From: Rhodococcus sp. X156
Lineage (GTDB): Bacteria; Actinomycetota; Actinomycetes; Mycobacteriales; Mycobacteriaceae
DNA length: 64,000 nt
NCBI RefSeq assembly: GCF_004006015.1
Contig: NZ_CP034766.1
Span: forward strand, 2,265,001 to 2,329,000
Direction: 5' to 3'
Positions 39,161-47,312 of this stretch are shown here, piece by piece (position 1 is the first letter of the stretch; every line of letters starts with the position of its first letter). A program made the translations under genes and the position numbers. The notes under the pieces are model-generated. The model was not told the origin of the DNA and did no database searches. It saw only the letters and a list, made by a program, of their open reading frames with translations.

Positions 39161-39909
39161 GGGCGAGCCAGCCAGCGCGGGGTGAGCACACCCAGTGCGC
39201 CCAGGGCGACCGCGGCAGCGGTGGAGGTGCGCAGCACGGTGGGACCCAGGTGCACCGCGACCGCACCCTGCGCGGTGAGCACGGCCAGCTCGTCGTCGGC
39301 GATGCCGCCCTCGGGGCCGACCACCAGCAGCACCCGCGGTCCGTCCAGCACCAGGTCGGCCATCGGCGCCTGCGCCGACTCGTGCAGCACCAGGGCGTGC
39401 CCACCCTCGGCCACCGTCCGCGCCACCAGCTCGGCCACCTCGGTGGTGCTGTGCAGCGGCGCCACCTCGGGCACGTGGGCCCGGCGGGACTGCTTGGCGG
39501 CCTGGGTTGCGGTGCTCTGCCAGCGCTGCACCCCCTTGTCGGCCTTGGGCCCCTGCCAGCGGGCCACGCAGCGCGCGGCCTGCCAGGGCACCACCGCGTC
39601 CACCCCGGCCTCGGTGGCCAGCTCCACGGCGAGATCGGAGCGCTCGCCCTTGGGCAGCGCCTGCACCACCGTCACCTGCGGCACCGCGGGCGCCACGTCC
39701 TGGCGCGCCTGCACGGCCAGCTCCAGGCGGTCGCGGCCCACGGTGGTGACGGTGCAGTCAGCCACCCCGCCGCGGCCGTCGGTGAGCAGCACCCGCTCCC
39801 CCGACCGCAACCGCCGGACCGTGGCCGCGTGACGGCCCTCGGCGCCATCGAGCACCGCAGTGGCCCCGGCCGGCGGGAGCGGGGCCAGGTGGAAGACCGG
39901 GGGCGCCAC
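39151..39909 (-). CDS. rsmE: 16S rRNA (uracil-1498-N3)-methyltransferase
   Basis: RsmE methylates U1498 of 16S rRNA. The 252-residue SPOUT enzyme has the N-terminal PUA-like part (GRHAATVRRLRSGERVLLTD), the text QALPKGERSDLAVELATEAG, RCVARWQGPKADKGVQRWQS, and the knot with LLVVGPEGGIADDEL and LGPTVLRTSTAA. GTG 39909 begins immediately after the dnaJ stop (TAG then GTGG), so the genes are coupled. The 3' end is followed by a duplicated copy of its last codons. Confidence 0.95.
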   Translation of the reverse strand: MAPPVFHLAPLPPAGATAVLDGAEGRHAATVRRLRSGERVLLTDGRGGVADCTVTTVGRDRLELAVQARQDVAPAVPQVTVVQALPKGERSDLAVELATEAGVDAVVPWQAARCVARWQGPKADKGVQRWQSTATQAAKQSRRAHVPEVAPLHSTTEVAELVARTVAEGGHALVLHESAQAPMADLVLDGPRVLLVVGPEGGIADDELAVLTAQGAVAVHLGPTVLRTSTAAAVALGALGVLTPRWLARPFA

Positions 39910-41061
39910 CTAGCGGCCGCTGAAGGTTTCCCGCAGCCGGGAGAACAGGCCGCCGCTCTGCTTGGAGCCGGCGGTGACCACCTCGGACTGGTCCCGGGTG
40001 CGCAGGTCGGCGAACTGGCGCAGCAGGTCGGCCTGCTTGTGGTCGAGCTTGCTGGGCACCACCACGTCCAGGTGCACGTGCACGTCGCCGCGCACCCCGC
40101 TGCGCAGCCGGGGCATGCCGTGCCCGCGCAGGGTGGTGATCGTGCCGGGCTGGGTGCCGGGCTCCACCGCGATCTCGGCGTGGCCGTCGATGGTGTCCAG
40201 GCCCACCTTGGTGCCCAGTGCCGCGTCCGTCATCGGGATGCGGATGGTGCAGTGCAGGTCGTCTCCGTCCCGGACGAAGGTCTCGTGCGGCTTCTCCACC
40301 ACCTCCACGTAGAGGTCGCCGGCGGGGCCGCCGCCGGGGCCGACCTCGCCCTGCCCGGAGAGGCGGATGCGCATGCCCTCGGCCACGCCGGCGGGCACCT
40401 TGACGGTGATGTCGCGGCGGGAGCGCACCCGGCCGTCGCCTGCGCACTGCTGGCAGGGGTCGGGGATGGTCTCGCCGGTGCCGCGGCAGGTGGGGCACAC
40501 CCGTGCGGTGACCACCCGGCCCAGGAACGACTGCTGCACCGACTGCACCTCGCCGGCGCCGCCACAGGTGTCGCAGCGCACCGGGCTGGTGCCGGCCGCG
40601 GTGCCTGCGCCGTGGCAGGTGGTGCAGAGCACGGCGGTGTCCACGCTGATGTCGCGCTGCACCCCGCTGGCGCACTCGGCCAGGGTGAGCTCCACCCGCA
40701 GCAGGGCGTCGGAGCCGGGCTGCACGCGGCTGCGCGGCCCACGACCGCCGCCGCCCTGGCCGCCGCCGAAGAAGGCGTCCATGATGTCGCCGAAGCCGAA
40801 GCCCTGGCCGCCGAAGCCACCGGCGCCGTTGCCGCCGCCCCCGCTCTCCAGCGGGTCGCCGCCGAGGTCCACCACCTGACGCTTGGCCGGGTCGGAGAGC
40901 ACCTCGTAGGCGGTGGTCACCTCACGGAAGCGGGCCTGCGCGGCCTCGTCGGGGTTGACGTCGGGGTGCAGCTCCCGGGCCAGCTTGCGGTAGGCGCGCT
41001 TGATCTCGTCGGCACTCGCCTTGGTGCCGACGCCGAGCGTTCCGTAGTAGTCCCGTGCCAC
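39910..41061 (-). CDS. dnaJ: Chaperone DnaJ (DnaJ2)
   Basis: The J-domain protein stimulates DnaK and recognises unfolded clients. The 383 residues have the J domain with HPDV, a Gly/Phe-rich linker, and four zinc repeats [24 protein letters not shown] and CQQCAGDG, followed by C-terminal substrate domains ([20 protein letters not shown]). Association with hrcA, not dnaK, marks it as the DnaJ2 of actinobacteria. GTG 41061 lies 96 bp after hrcA. Confidence 0.96.
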   Translation of the reverse strand: MARDYYGTLGVGTKASADEIKRAYRKLARELHPDVNPDEAAQARFREVTTAYEVLSDPAKRQVVDLGGDPLESGGGGNGAGGFGGQGFGFGDIMDAFFGGGQGGGGRGPRSRVQPGSDALLRVELTLAECASGVQRDISVDTAVLCTTCHGAGTAAGTSPVRCDTCGGAGEVQSVQQSFLGRVVTARVCPTCRGTGETIPDPCQQCAGDGRVRSRRDITVKVPAGVAEGMRIRLSGQGEVGPGGGPAGDLYVEVVEKPHETFVRDGDDLHCTIRIPMTDAALGTKVGLDTIDGHAEIAVEPGTQPGTITTLRGHGMPRLRSGVRGDVHVHLDVVVPSKLDHKQADLLRQFADLRTRDQSEVVTAGSKQSGGLFSRLRETFSGR

Positions 41062-41157
41062 GTGTCCCTCTAGTCCTTACTGGTAGGTCTGGTCTGTCTC
41101 TCAGCCGCGGGTGTGCAGCCTGCCGGACGCCCTGGGGGCGCGCTCCGGTGGTGGGGG

Positions 41158-42189
41158 TCAACGACCGGCGAGCACCTCGCCGACGTAGCGGGCCACCGCG
41201 CTCACCGAGGCGATGGTGGCCGGGTAGTCCATCCGCGTCGGTCCCACCACGCCCATGCCTCCGAGCACGGTTCCGGCGGCACCGTAGCCGATGGACACCG
41301 TGGAGGTGGCGCGCATCTGCTCGGCCTCGTTCTCCCGGCCGATGCGCACCGTCACCGTCTCCGGGCGCTTGGCGGCGGCCAGCAGCTTGAGCACCACCAC
41401 CTGCTCCTCCAGCGCCTCGAGCACGGCCCGCAGCTCGCCGGGGAAGGGGGTGAAGTCGGCGGAGCTGGTGAGGTTGGCGGTGCCGCCCACCACCATGCGC
41501 TCCTCGTGGTGCTCCACCAGGGTCTCGATGAGCACCGTGGAGGTGCGCAGCACCACGTCCTTGAGGTCGGCGGGCACCTTCTCGTTCAGCTCGGAGACCG
41601 CCACGGAGGCGTCCGCCAGGCGCTTGCCCTCCAGCGCCTCGCCCAGCAGCTGGCGCAGCCGGCCCACGCCGTCCTCGTCGAGGACGTCTCCGAGCTCGAC
41701 GATGCGCTGGTCCACCCGGCCGGAGTCGGTGATGAGCACCAGCAGCAGGCGCGCCGGGGTGAGCGAGACCACCTCGATGTGGCGCACCGAGGACACCGAC
41801 AGCGTGGGGTACTGCACCACCGCCACCTGGCGGGTGAGCTGGGCCAGCAGCCGCACGCCCCGGCGGAGCACGTCGTCGAGGTCGACGCCGGTCTCCAGGA
41901 ACCCCTGGATGGCCCGGCGCTCGGCCGACGACAGCGGCTTGACCGAGTCGATGGCGTCCACGAACTGGCGGTAGCCCTTGTCGGTGGGGATGCGTCCGGC
42001 ACTGGTGTGCGGACGCACCAGGTAGCCGTCGTCCTCCAGCGCCGCCATGTCGTTGCGCACGGTCGCGCTGGACACCCCCAGGTTGTGCCGCTCGACCAGC
42101 GTCTTGGAGCCGACCGGCTCCTGGGTGGACACGTAGTCGGCGACAATGGCGCGAAGCACCGCAAAACGACGGTCATCGGTGTTGGACAT
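41158..42189 (-). CDS. hrcA: Heat-inducible transcription repressor HrcA
   Basis: HrcA binds CIRCE operators and represses groE-type chaperone genes, with GroEL modulating its activity. The 343 residues have the N-terminal winged helix ([20 protein letters not shown], then [20 protein letters not shown] and [20 protein letters not shown]), and the GAF-like C-terminal domain ending [23 protein letters not shown] 42189 has GGAGGTGA upstream. A TAGAAT -10 (minus, 42260-42255) lies 66 bp before. Only a weak half-CIRCE is visible upstream. Confidence 0.96.
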   Translation of the reverse strand: MSNTDDRRFAVLRAIVADYVSTQEPVGSKTLVERHNLGVSSATVRNDMAALEDDGYLVRPHTSAGRIPTDKGYRQFVDAIDSVKPLSSAERRAIQGFLETGVDLDDVLRRGVRLLAQLTRQVAVVQYPTLSVSSVRHIEVVSLTPARLLLVLITDSGRVDQRIVELGDVLDEDGVGRLRQLLGEALEGKRLADASVAVSELNEKVPADLKDVVLRTSTVLIETLVEHHEERMVVGGTANLTSSADFTPFPGELRAVLEALEEQVVVLKLLAAAKRPETVTVRIGRENEAEQMRATSTVSIGYGAAGTVLGGMGVVGPTRMDYPATIASVSAVARYVGEVLAGR

Positions 42190-42254
42190 CGGTCGTCACC
42201 TCCGGTTTCGCAGGGGGCACCACTGTCGAGCCCCAGCGGGGCTGCATCCCCGCC

Positions 42255-42260
42255 ATTCTA
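42255..42260 (-). promoter_or_regulatory. -10 box TAGAAT upstream of hrcA
   Basis: The minus strand reads TAGAAT, 65 bp before the hrcA start. No good -35 is visible at 16-18 bp, so confidence is modest. Confidence 0.4.
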
Positions 42261-42306
42261 GGCGTTGCGCCCGCTATGCCCTGCTCAGCACTCGCCAGCC
42301 CCGGAG

Positions 42307-43521
42307 CTATTCCCCCACCAGCACCCGACGGATCACCGCGTCGGCCAGCAGCCGGCCGCGCGGGGTGAGCACCAGGTGCGTGCCCTCGTCGGTGAGCAGC
42401 CCGTCGTCCACCACCCGCTTGGCGGCGGCCAGCTCGTCCGGGCTCAGCTCCGCCACCGGCAGCCCGGTGCGCAGCCGCGCGGTGAGCATCACCCGCTCGG
42501 TGTGCTGCTCCTCGGCGGTGAGCAGCTCGCGCCCAGCCGCCGGGGAGGAGCCCTCGCCCAGCAGGGTGGCGTAGCGCGCCGGCGCCTTGACGTTCCACCA
42601 GCGCACCCCGCCGACGTGGCTGTGCGCCCCGGGGCCGGCGCCCCACCAGTCGCCGCCGTCCCAGTAGCCCAGGTTGTGCCGGCAGCGGGCGTCGTCGGTG
42701 CGCGCCCAGTTGGACACCTCGTACCAGTGCAGCCCGGCCGCACGCAGCCCCGCGTCCAGCTGCTCGTAGCGGTCGGCGAGCACGTCGTCGTCGGGCATGG
42801 GCAGCTCGCCGCGGCGCACCCGCCGGGCCATGGCGGTGCCGTCCTCCACGATTAGCGCGTAGGCGGAGACGTGGTCCACCCCGGCGTCGAGCACCGCCTG
42901 CAGCGAGCCCGCGAGGTCGGCGTCGGTCTCGCCGGGGGTGCCGTAGATGAGGTCGAGGTTGACGTGGTCGAAGCCGGCCGCGCGGGCCTCGCGGGCAGCG
43001 GCCACCGGCCGACCCGGGGTGTGCGTGCGGTCCAGCACCCGCAGCACGTGGGCGGCGGCGGACTGCATGCCCAGCGACACCCGGGTGTACCCGGCGCGGC
43101 GCAGGCCGTCGAAGAACTGCGGGGACGTCGACTCCGGGTTGGACTCGGTGCTCACCTCGGCGCCGGCGGAGAGCCCGAAGCTGGCGCGCACGGCGTCGAG
43201 CACCTCGGTGAGGCCCTCGGCGCCGAGCAGCGACGGGGTGCCACCGCCGACGAAGACGGTGTCGGCGGTGGGCGGGGTGCCGAGCACCCGGGCGGCCAGG
43301 TCCAGCTCGCGGCGCAGTCCCTCCAGCCACGACTGCGGCGACGCCGCGCTGCCCAGCTCGGCCGGGGTGTAGGTGTTGAAGTCGCAGTAGCCGCAGCGGG
43401 TGGCGCAGAAGGGGACGTGCACGTACACCCCGAACGGGCGGGTGCCCAGCCCCTGCAGCGCGGCCGCGGGCAGCGCTCCGTCGGTGGGTGCGGGATCGCC
43501 GACGAGGGGGGTGCTGGCCAT
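42307..43521 (-). CDS. hemW: Heme chaperone HemW (radical-SAM, formerly HemN-like)
   Basis: HemW binds heme and delivers it to respiratory proteins; it resembles coproporphyrinogen III oxidase HemN. The radical-SAM cluster is CATRCGYCDF in PFGVYVHVPFCATRCGYC. Other marks are VFVGGGTPSLLGAEGL, STESNPESTSPQFFDGLRR and HVNLDLIYGTPGET. The HemN C-terminal domain has WYEVSNWARTDDARCRHNLG. ATG 43521 with GGGGGAGAATG upstream gives 404 residues. The CxxxCxxC without the fourth Cys of true HemN and the context next to hrcA-dnaJ2 support HemW. Confidence 0.93.
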   Translation of the reverse strand: MASTPLVGDPAPTDGALPAAALQGLGTRPFGVYVHVPFCATRCGYCDFNTYTPAELGSAASPQSWLEGLRRELDLAARVLGTPPTADTVFVGGGTPSLLGAEGLTEVLDAVRASFGLSAGAEVSTESNPESTSPQFFDGLRRAGYTRVSLGMQSAAAHVLRVLDRTHTPGRPVAAAREARAAGFDHVNLDLIYGTPGETDADLAGSLQAVLDAGVDHVSAYALIVEDGTAMARRVRRGELPMPDDDVLADRYEQLDAGLRAAGLHWYEVSNWARTDDARCRHNLGYWDGGDWWGAGPGAHSHVGGVRWWNVKAPARYATLLGEGSSPAAGRELLTAEEQHTERVMLTARLRTGLPVAELSPDELAAAKRVVDDGLLTDEGTHLVLTPRGRLLADAVIRRVLVGE

Positions 43522-43607
43522 GCCCCCATTCTCCCCCGCCTGCGCAGTGGTCCAGGTCATGGTGCTCCGATGCGGACAGCGGAGAGTGACGTGGCAGACT
43601 GTGACAC

Positions 43608-43706
43608 ATGACTGGTGCAGGTGTGCGACTCGTGGCGCGGCGCCACGTCGACCTGCAGCGAGTCGCCAGCGCGCTCTGCCGCTGCTCCTCACTCTCACGC
43701 CCCTGA
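43608..43706 (+). CDS. Cys-rich leader peptide of the sulfite reductase operon
   Basis: The 32-residue ORF has the core RRHVDLQRVASALCRC. This matches the short leader peptides that precede cysteine-synthesis operons in actinobacteria and regulate them by ribosome stalling at Cys codons when cysteine is low (known for the sirA operon of mycobacteria). The two Cys codons TGC lie at 43677 and 43683, inside the 5' arm of a GCCGCTG/CAGCGGC pairing. CAGACT ends 7 nt before the ATG, suggesting a leaderless start. It lies 90 bp before the sirA start. Confidence 0.85.
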   Translation: MTGAGVRLVARRHVDLQRVASALCRCSSLSRP

Positions 43707-43796
43707 TCCAGCTCACCCAGCGGCGTCGGACGTGCCGTGTGGGTGCAGCCCTGCGTCGTGCTCCGGTGCCTGAGATCTCCGGAGGACCTTTCCCCG
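43677..43796 (+). promoter_or_regulatory. Putative cysteine-responsive attenuator
   Basis: GCCGCTG (43678-43684) pairs with CAGCGGC (43718-43724). The left arm overlaps the leader's Cys codons, so a stalled ribosome would open the stem. Further down TCTCC (43776-43780) touches the sirA SD GGAGG (43781-43785), and CTCCGG at 43761 could also mask it. This fits SD-sequestration control; no U-tract terminator is seen. Confidence 0.5.
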
Positions 43797-45482
43797 ATGA
43801 CGACCACCACGGACCGCGCGGTGCCCGCTCGACCGCGCAAGAAGTCCGAGGGCCAGTGGGCCAAGGGTTACCGCGAGCCGCTCAACCAGAACGAGCGGAC
43901 CAAGAAGGACGACGACGCGCTGAACGTCCGGGCGCGCATCGAGAACATCTACGCCAAGCAGGGCTTCGACAGCATCGACGGCGGTGACCTGCGCGGACGC
44001 TTCCGCTGGTGGGGGCTGTACACCCAGCGCGCCGAGGGCCTGGACGCCACGTTCACCGGCATGGACGACGAGGAGCAGCTGGACGCGCGCTACTTCATGC
44101 TGCGCATCCGCACCGACGGCGCCCGCCTGAGCACCGAGCAGCTGCGGGTCATCGCCGGCATCTCCACCGAGTTCGCCCGGGACACCGCCGACCTCACCGA
44201 CCGCGAGAACGTGCAGCTGCACTGGGTGCGCATCGAGGACGTGCCGGAGATCTGGCGCCGGCTGGAGCAGGTGGGCCTGAAGACCACCGAGGCGTGCGGG
44301 GACTGCCCGCGTGCCTTCCTCGGCTCGCCGCTGGCCGGCGTGGCCGCCGACGAGGTCATCGACGCCACCCCCGCCATCGAGGAGACGGTGCGCCGCTACG
44401 TCGGCGACCCGCGCTTCTCCAACCTGCCGCGCAAGTTCAAGACGGCCATCTCCGGGCTGCAGGACGTCGCCCACGAGGTCAACGACGTCTCCTTCGTCGG
44501 CGTGAACCACCCCGAGCACGGCCCCGGCTTCGACCTCTGGGTCGGTGGCGGGCTGTCCACCAACCCGATGGTGGCCCAGCGCCTGGGCGCCTGGGTGCCC
44601 ATCGACGAGGTGCCCGACGTGTGGGAGGGCGTGGTCTCGGTGTTCCGCGACTACGGCTACCGCCGGCTGCGCTCGCGGGCCCGCATCAAGTTCCTCATCA
44701 AGGACTGGGGCGCGGCGGAGTTCCGCCGCGTGCTGGAGGAGGAGTACCTCAAGCGTCCGCTGCTGGACGGTCCGGCGCCGGCGCCTCAGGTCGGCATCCG
44801 CGACCACATGGGCGTGCAGCGCCAGCGCGACGGCCGCAACGCCGTGGGCGTCGCCCCGGTCGCCGGCCGGGTCAGCGGCACCAAGCTCGCCGCCGTCGCC
44901 GACGCCATGGACCGGGCGGGCACCAACCGGGTGTGCATCACCGCCTACCAGAAGCTGGTCTTCCTCGACGTCGCCGACGACACCCTCGAGACCTTCGTGG
45001 CCGACCTGGACGCCCTGGAGCTGCCCGCCCGTGGCTCGTCCTGGCGGCGCAACGTGATGGCCTGCTCCGGCCTGGAGTTCTGCAAGCTCGCGTTCACCGA
45101 GACCCGGGTGCGGGCGCAGACGCTGGTGCCGGACCTGGAGCAGCGCCTGGCCGACCTGGAGCACGAGCTGGACACCCAGGTGACGGTGAACATCAACGGC
45201 TGCCCCAACTCCTGCGCCCGCGTGCAGGTGGCCGACATCGGCTTCAAGGGCATCCTGCTCACCGACGACGACGGCCAGCCGGTGGACGGCTTCCAGGTGC
45301 ACCTCGGTGGTGGCCTGGGCGCCGACGCCGGCTTCGGCAAGAAGCTGCGCGGGCACAAGATCACCACCCACGAGCTCGGCGAGTACGTCGAGCGCGTGGT
45401 GCGCAGCTACGCCAAGCAGCGCGAGCACGGTGAGCGCTTCGCGCAGTGGGTCACCCGGGCCGAGGAGTCCGACCTGCGATGA
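43797..45482 (+). CDS. sirA: Assimilatory sulfite reductase (ferredoxin), NirA/SirA family
   Basis: The enzyme reduces sulfite to sulfide with six electrons from ferredoxin, using siroheme and a [4Fe-4S] cluster. The 561 residues show the two ferrodoxin-like repeats (FRWWGLYTQRAEG, ENVQLHWVRIEDVP), the cluster Cys in ACSGLEFCKLAFTE and NGCPNSCARVQVADIG, and the Tyr (GLYTQR) and Cys (ACGDCPRAF) that form the characteristic cross-link in M. tuberculosis NirA. ATG 43797 follows GGAGGA. It overlaps the small zinc-ribbon gene as ATGA. The cysHDN context makes sulfite, not nitrite, the likely substrate. Confidence 0.95.
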   Translation: MTTTTDRAVPARPRKKSEGQWAKGYREPLNQNERTKKDDDALNVRARIENIYAKQGFDSIDGGDLRGRFRWWGLYTQRAEGLDATFTGMDDEEQLDARYFMLRIRTDGARLSTEQLRVIAGISTEFARDTADLTDRENVQLHWVRIEDVPEIWRRLEQVGLKTTEACGDCPRAFLGSPLAGVAADEVIDATPAIEETVRRYVGDPRFSNLPRKFKTAISGLQDVAHEVNDVSFVGVNHPEHGPGFDLWVGGGLSTNPMVAQRLGAWVPIDEVPDVWEGVVSVFRDYGYRRLRSRARIKFLIKDWGAAEFRRVLEEEYLKRPLLDGPAPAPQVGIRDHMGVQRQRDGRNAVGVAPVAGRVSGTKLAAVADAMDRAGTNRVCITAYQKLVFLDVADDTLETFVADLDALELPARGSSWRRNVMACSGLEFCKLAFTETRVRAQTLVPDLEQRLADLEHELDTQVTVNINGCPNSCARVQVADIGFKGILLTDDDGQPVDGFQVHLGGGLGADAGFGKKLRGHKITTHELGEYVERVVRSYAKQREHGERFAQWVTRAEESDLR

Positions 45483-45685
45483 GCAGGGCCGTCGGGAACA
45501 CGCCCAGCCCACGTGCTGTTCCCTTCTACTGTCCCTACTGCGGTGACGAGGACCTCCGTCCGGACGCCGCCGACGGGGTGGCCCTGCCGCACGGCACCTG
45601 GCGGTGCGGGGCGTGCCAGCTGATGTTCGCGCTGAAGCGGCTCGCCACCAGTCCGGTTCGAACGGAAGATGAGGTGACCGAGTGA
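45479..45685 (+). CDS. Small zinc-ribbon protein of the cys operon (CysX position)
   Basis: ATG 45479 overlaps the sirA stop. The 68 residues contain two CxxC pairs: FYCPYCGDEDLRPD and WRCGACQLMFALKRL, a zinc-ribbon or rubredoxin-like arrangement. A small protein lies in this position in other actinobacteria, and in Corynebacterium glutamicum the gene between sulfite and APS reductase is called cysX, proposed to have an electron-transfer role. I cannot tell from sequence whether this one binds zinc, iron or a cluster. The overlap with both neighbours shows tight coupling. Confidence 0.85.
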   Translation: MSRAVGNTPSPRAVPFYCPYCGDEDLRPDAADGVALPHGTWRCGACQLMFALKRLATSPVRTEDEVTE

Positions 45686-46380
45686 GCGTCTCCACCGATC
45701 TCGACCTTCGTGCGGTGGCCGAGCGTGGCGCGGCCGACCTGGACGGGGCCAGCGCGGCCGACGTCCTGCAGTGGACCGCCGACACCTTCGGCGACCGCTT
45801 CATCGTGGCCTCCAACATGCAGGACGCGGTGCTGGTGCACCTGGCCGTGCAGGCCCGCCCCGGCGTGGAGGTGCTGTTCCTGGACACCGGCTACCACTTC
45901 GCCGAGACCATGGGCACCCGCGACGCGGTGGAGCAGGTCTACGGCGTGCGCATCGTCAACGCCAAGGCCGAGCTCAGCGTGCCGGAGCAGGACGAGGTGC
46001 ACGGCAAGAACCTCTTCGCCAGCGCGCCGGACCGCTGCTGCGCCATGCGCAAGGTGGCCCCGCTGAAGAAGACCCTGGCCGGCTACGACGCCTGGGTCAC
46101 CGGCGTGCGCCGGGTGGAGGCCCCCACCCGGGCCAACGCCCCGCTGATCTCCTTTGACGAGGCCTTCGGCCTGGTCAAGGTCAACCCGATCGCAGCGTGG
46201 TCCGACGAGGACATGCAGCACTACATCGAGGAGCACTCCATCTTGGTCAACCCGCTGGTCGACGCCGGCTACCCCTCCATCGGCTGCGAGCCGTGCACGG
46301 TCAAGCCGCTGCCGGGTGCGGATCCGCGCAGCGGCCGCTGGGCCGGGCGCGCCAAGATCGAGTGCGGGCTGCACCAGTGA
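45682..46380 (+). CDS. cysH: Adenylylsulfate (APS) reductase
   Basis: CysH reduces APS to sulfite with thioredoxin. The 232 residues have the PP-loop fold (VASNMQDAVLVHLAVQARPG), the cluster Cys-Cys pair in PDRCCAMRKVAPLK and CxxC in SIGCEPCTVKPL. The catalytic Cys is in KIECGLHQ at the very end. The CC...CxxC set binds [4Fe-4S] and separates APS from PAPS reductases. GTG 45682 overlaps the preceding stop. Presence of APS-type CysH agrees with the absence of an APS kinase domain on CysN. Confidence 0.96.
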   Translation: MSVSTDLDLRAVAERGAADLDGASAADVLQWTADTFGDRFIVASNMQDAVLVHLAVQARPGVEVLFLDTGYHFAETMGTRDAVEQVYGVRIVNAKAELSVPEQDEVHGKNLFASAPDRCCAMRKVAPLKKTLAGYDAWVTGVRRVEAPTRANAPLISFDEAFGLVKVNPIAAWSDEDMQHYIEEHSILVNPLVDAGYPSIGCEPCTVKPLPGADPRSGRWAGRAKIECGLHQ

Positions 46381-47312
46381 GCGCCGCCACGGTACAGACC
46401 CCCACTCCGGGCTTCGTCACCCCGATGTCCACCCTGGACGCCCTGGAGTCGGAGGCGATCCACATCTTCCGCGAGGTGGCCGGGGAGTTCGAGCGCCCGG
46501 TGATCCTGTTCTCCGGCGGCAAGGACTCCACCCTGCTGCTGCACCTGGCGATCAAGGCGTTCTGGCCCGCCCCGGTGCCCTTCGCGCTGCTGCACGTGGA
46601 CACCGGCCACAACCTGCAGGAGGTGCTGGACTTCCGCGACATGGTGGTGGCCAAGCACAACCTGCGGCTGCACGTGGCCAAGGTGCAGGACTACCTCGAC
46701 GACGGCCGGCTGCAGGAGCGCCCGGACGGCATCCGCAACCCGCTGCAGACGGTGCCGCTGCTCGACGGCATCGCCGAGGGCAAGTTCGACGCGGTGTTCG
46801 GCGGTGCCCGCCGGGACGAGGAGCGCGCCCGCGCCAAGGAGCGCATCTTCAGCCTGCGCAACGCCTTCGGCCAGTGGGACCCCAAGCGCCAGCGGCCCGA
46901 GCTGTGGAACCTCTACAACGGCCGCCACGCCCCGGGTGAGCACGTGCGGGTGTTCCCGCTGAGCAACTGGACCGAGCTGGACGTGTGGCGCTACATCGCC
47001 CAGGAGAAGGTCGAGCTGCCCAGCATCTACTACGCCCACCAGCGCGAGGTGTTCCTGCGCGACGGCATGTGGCTCACCGAGGGCCCGTGGTTCAGCGCGC
47101 GCGAGGACGAGGAGGTGCGCACCCTGTCGGTGCGCTACCGCACCGTCGGCGACGGGTCCTGCACCGGCGCGGTGGAGTCCACCGCCGCCGACGTGCAGGC
47201 CGTGCTGGACGAGGTGGCCGCCTCCCGCGTGACCGAGCGGGGCGCCACCCGTGCCGACGACCGCGTCTCCTCCGCCGCCATGGAGGACCGCAAGCGAGAG
47301 GGCTACTTCTGA
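46377..47312 (+). CDS. cysD: Sulfate adenylyltransferase subunit 2
   Basis: CysD forms APS from sulfate and ATP, driven by GTP hydrolysis in CysN. The PP-loop is VILFSGGKDSTLLLHLAIKA in a 311-residue protein; FGGARRDEERARAKERIFSL and the C-terminal text EDRKREGYF are family hallmarks. GTG 46377 overlaps the cysH stop, and the stop overlaps the cysN start as TGATG. All six sulfur genes thus form one tightly coupled operon. Confidence 0.97.
   Translation: MSAATVQTPTPGFVTPMSTLDALESEAIHIFREVAGEFERPVILFSGGKDSTLLLHLAIKAFWPAPVPFALLHVDTGHNLQEVLDFRDMVVAKHNLRLHVAKVQDYLDDGRLQERPDGIRNPLQTVPLLDGIAEGKFDAVFGGARRDEERARAKERIFSLRNAFGQWDPKRQRPELWNLYNGRHAPGEHVRVFPLSNWTELDVWRYIAQEKVELPSIYYAHQREVFLRDGMWLTEGPWFSAREDEEVRTLSVRYRTVGDGSCTGAVESTAADVQAVLDEVAASRVTERGATRADDRVSSAAMEDRKREGYF

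Noticed and set aside
42285-42310. CIRCE element upstream of hrcA
   Set aside because: Only one half-site (CAGCACTC) fits; the partner at 9-bp spacing is poor and lies at the hemW stop codon.
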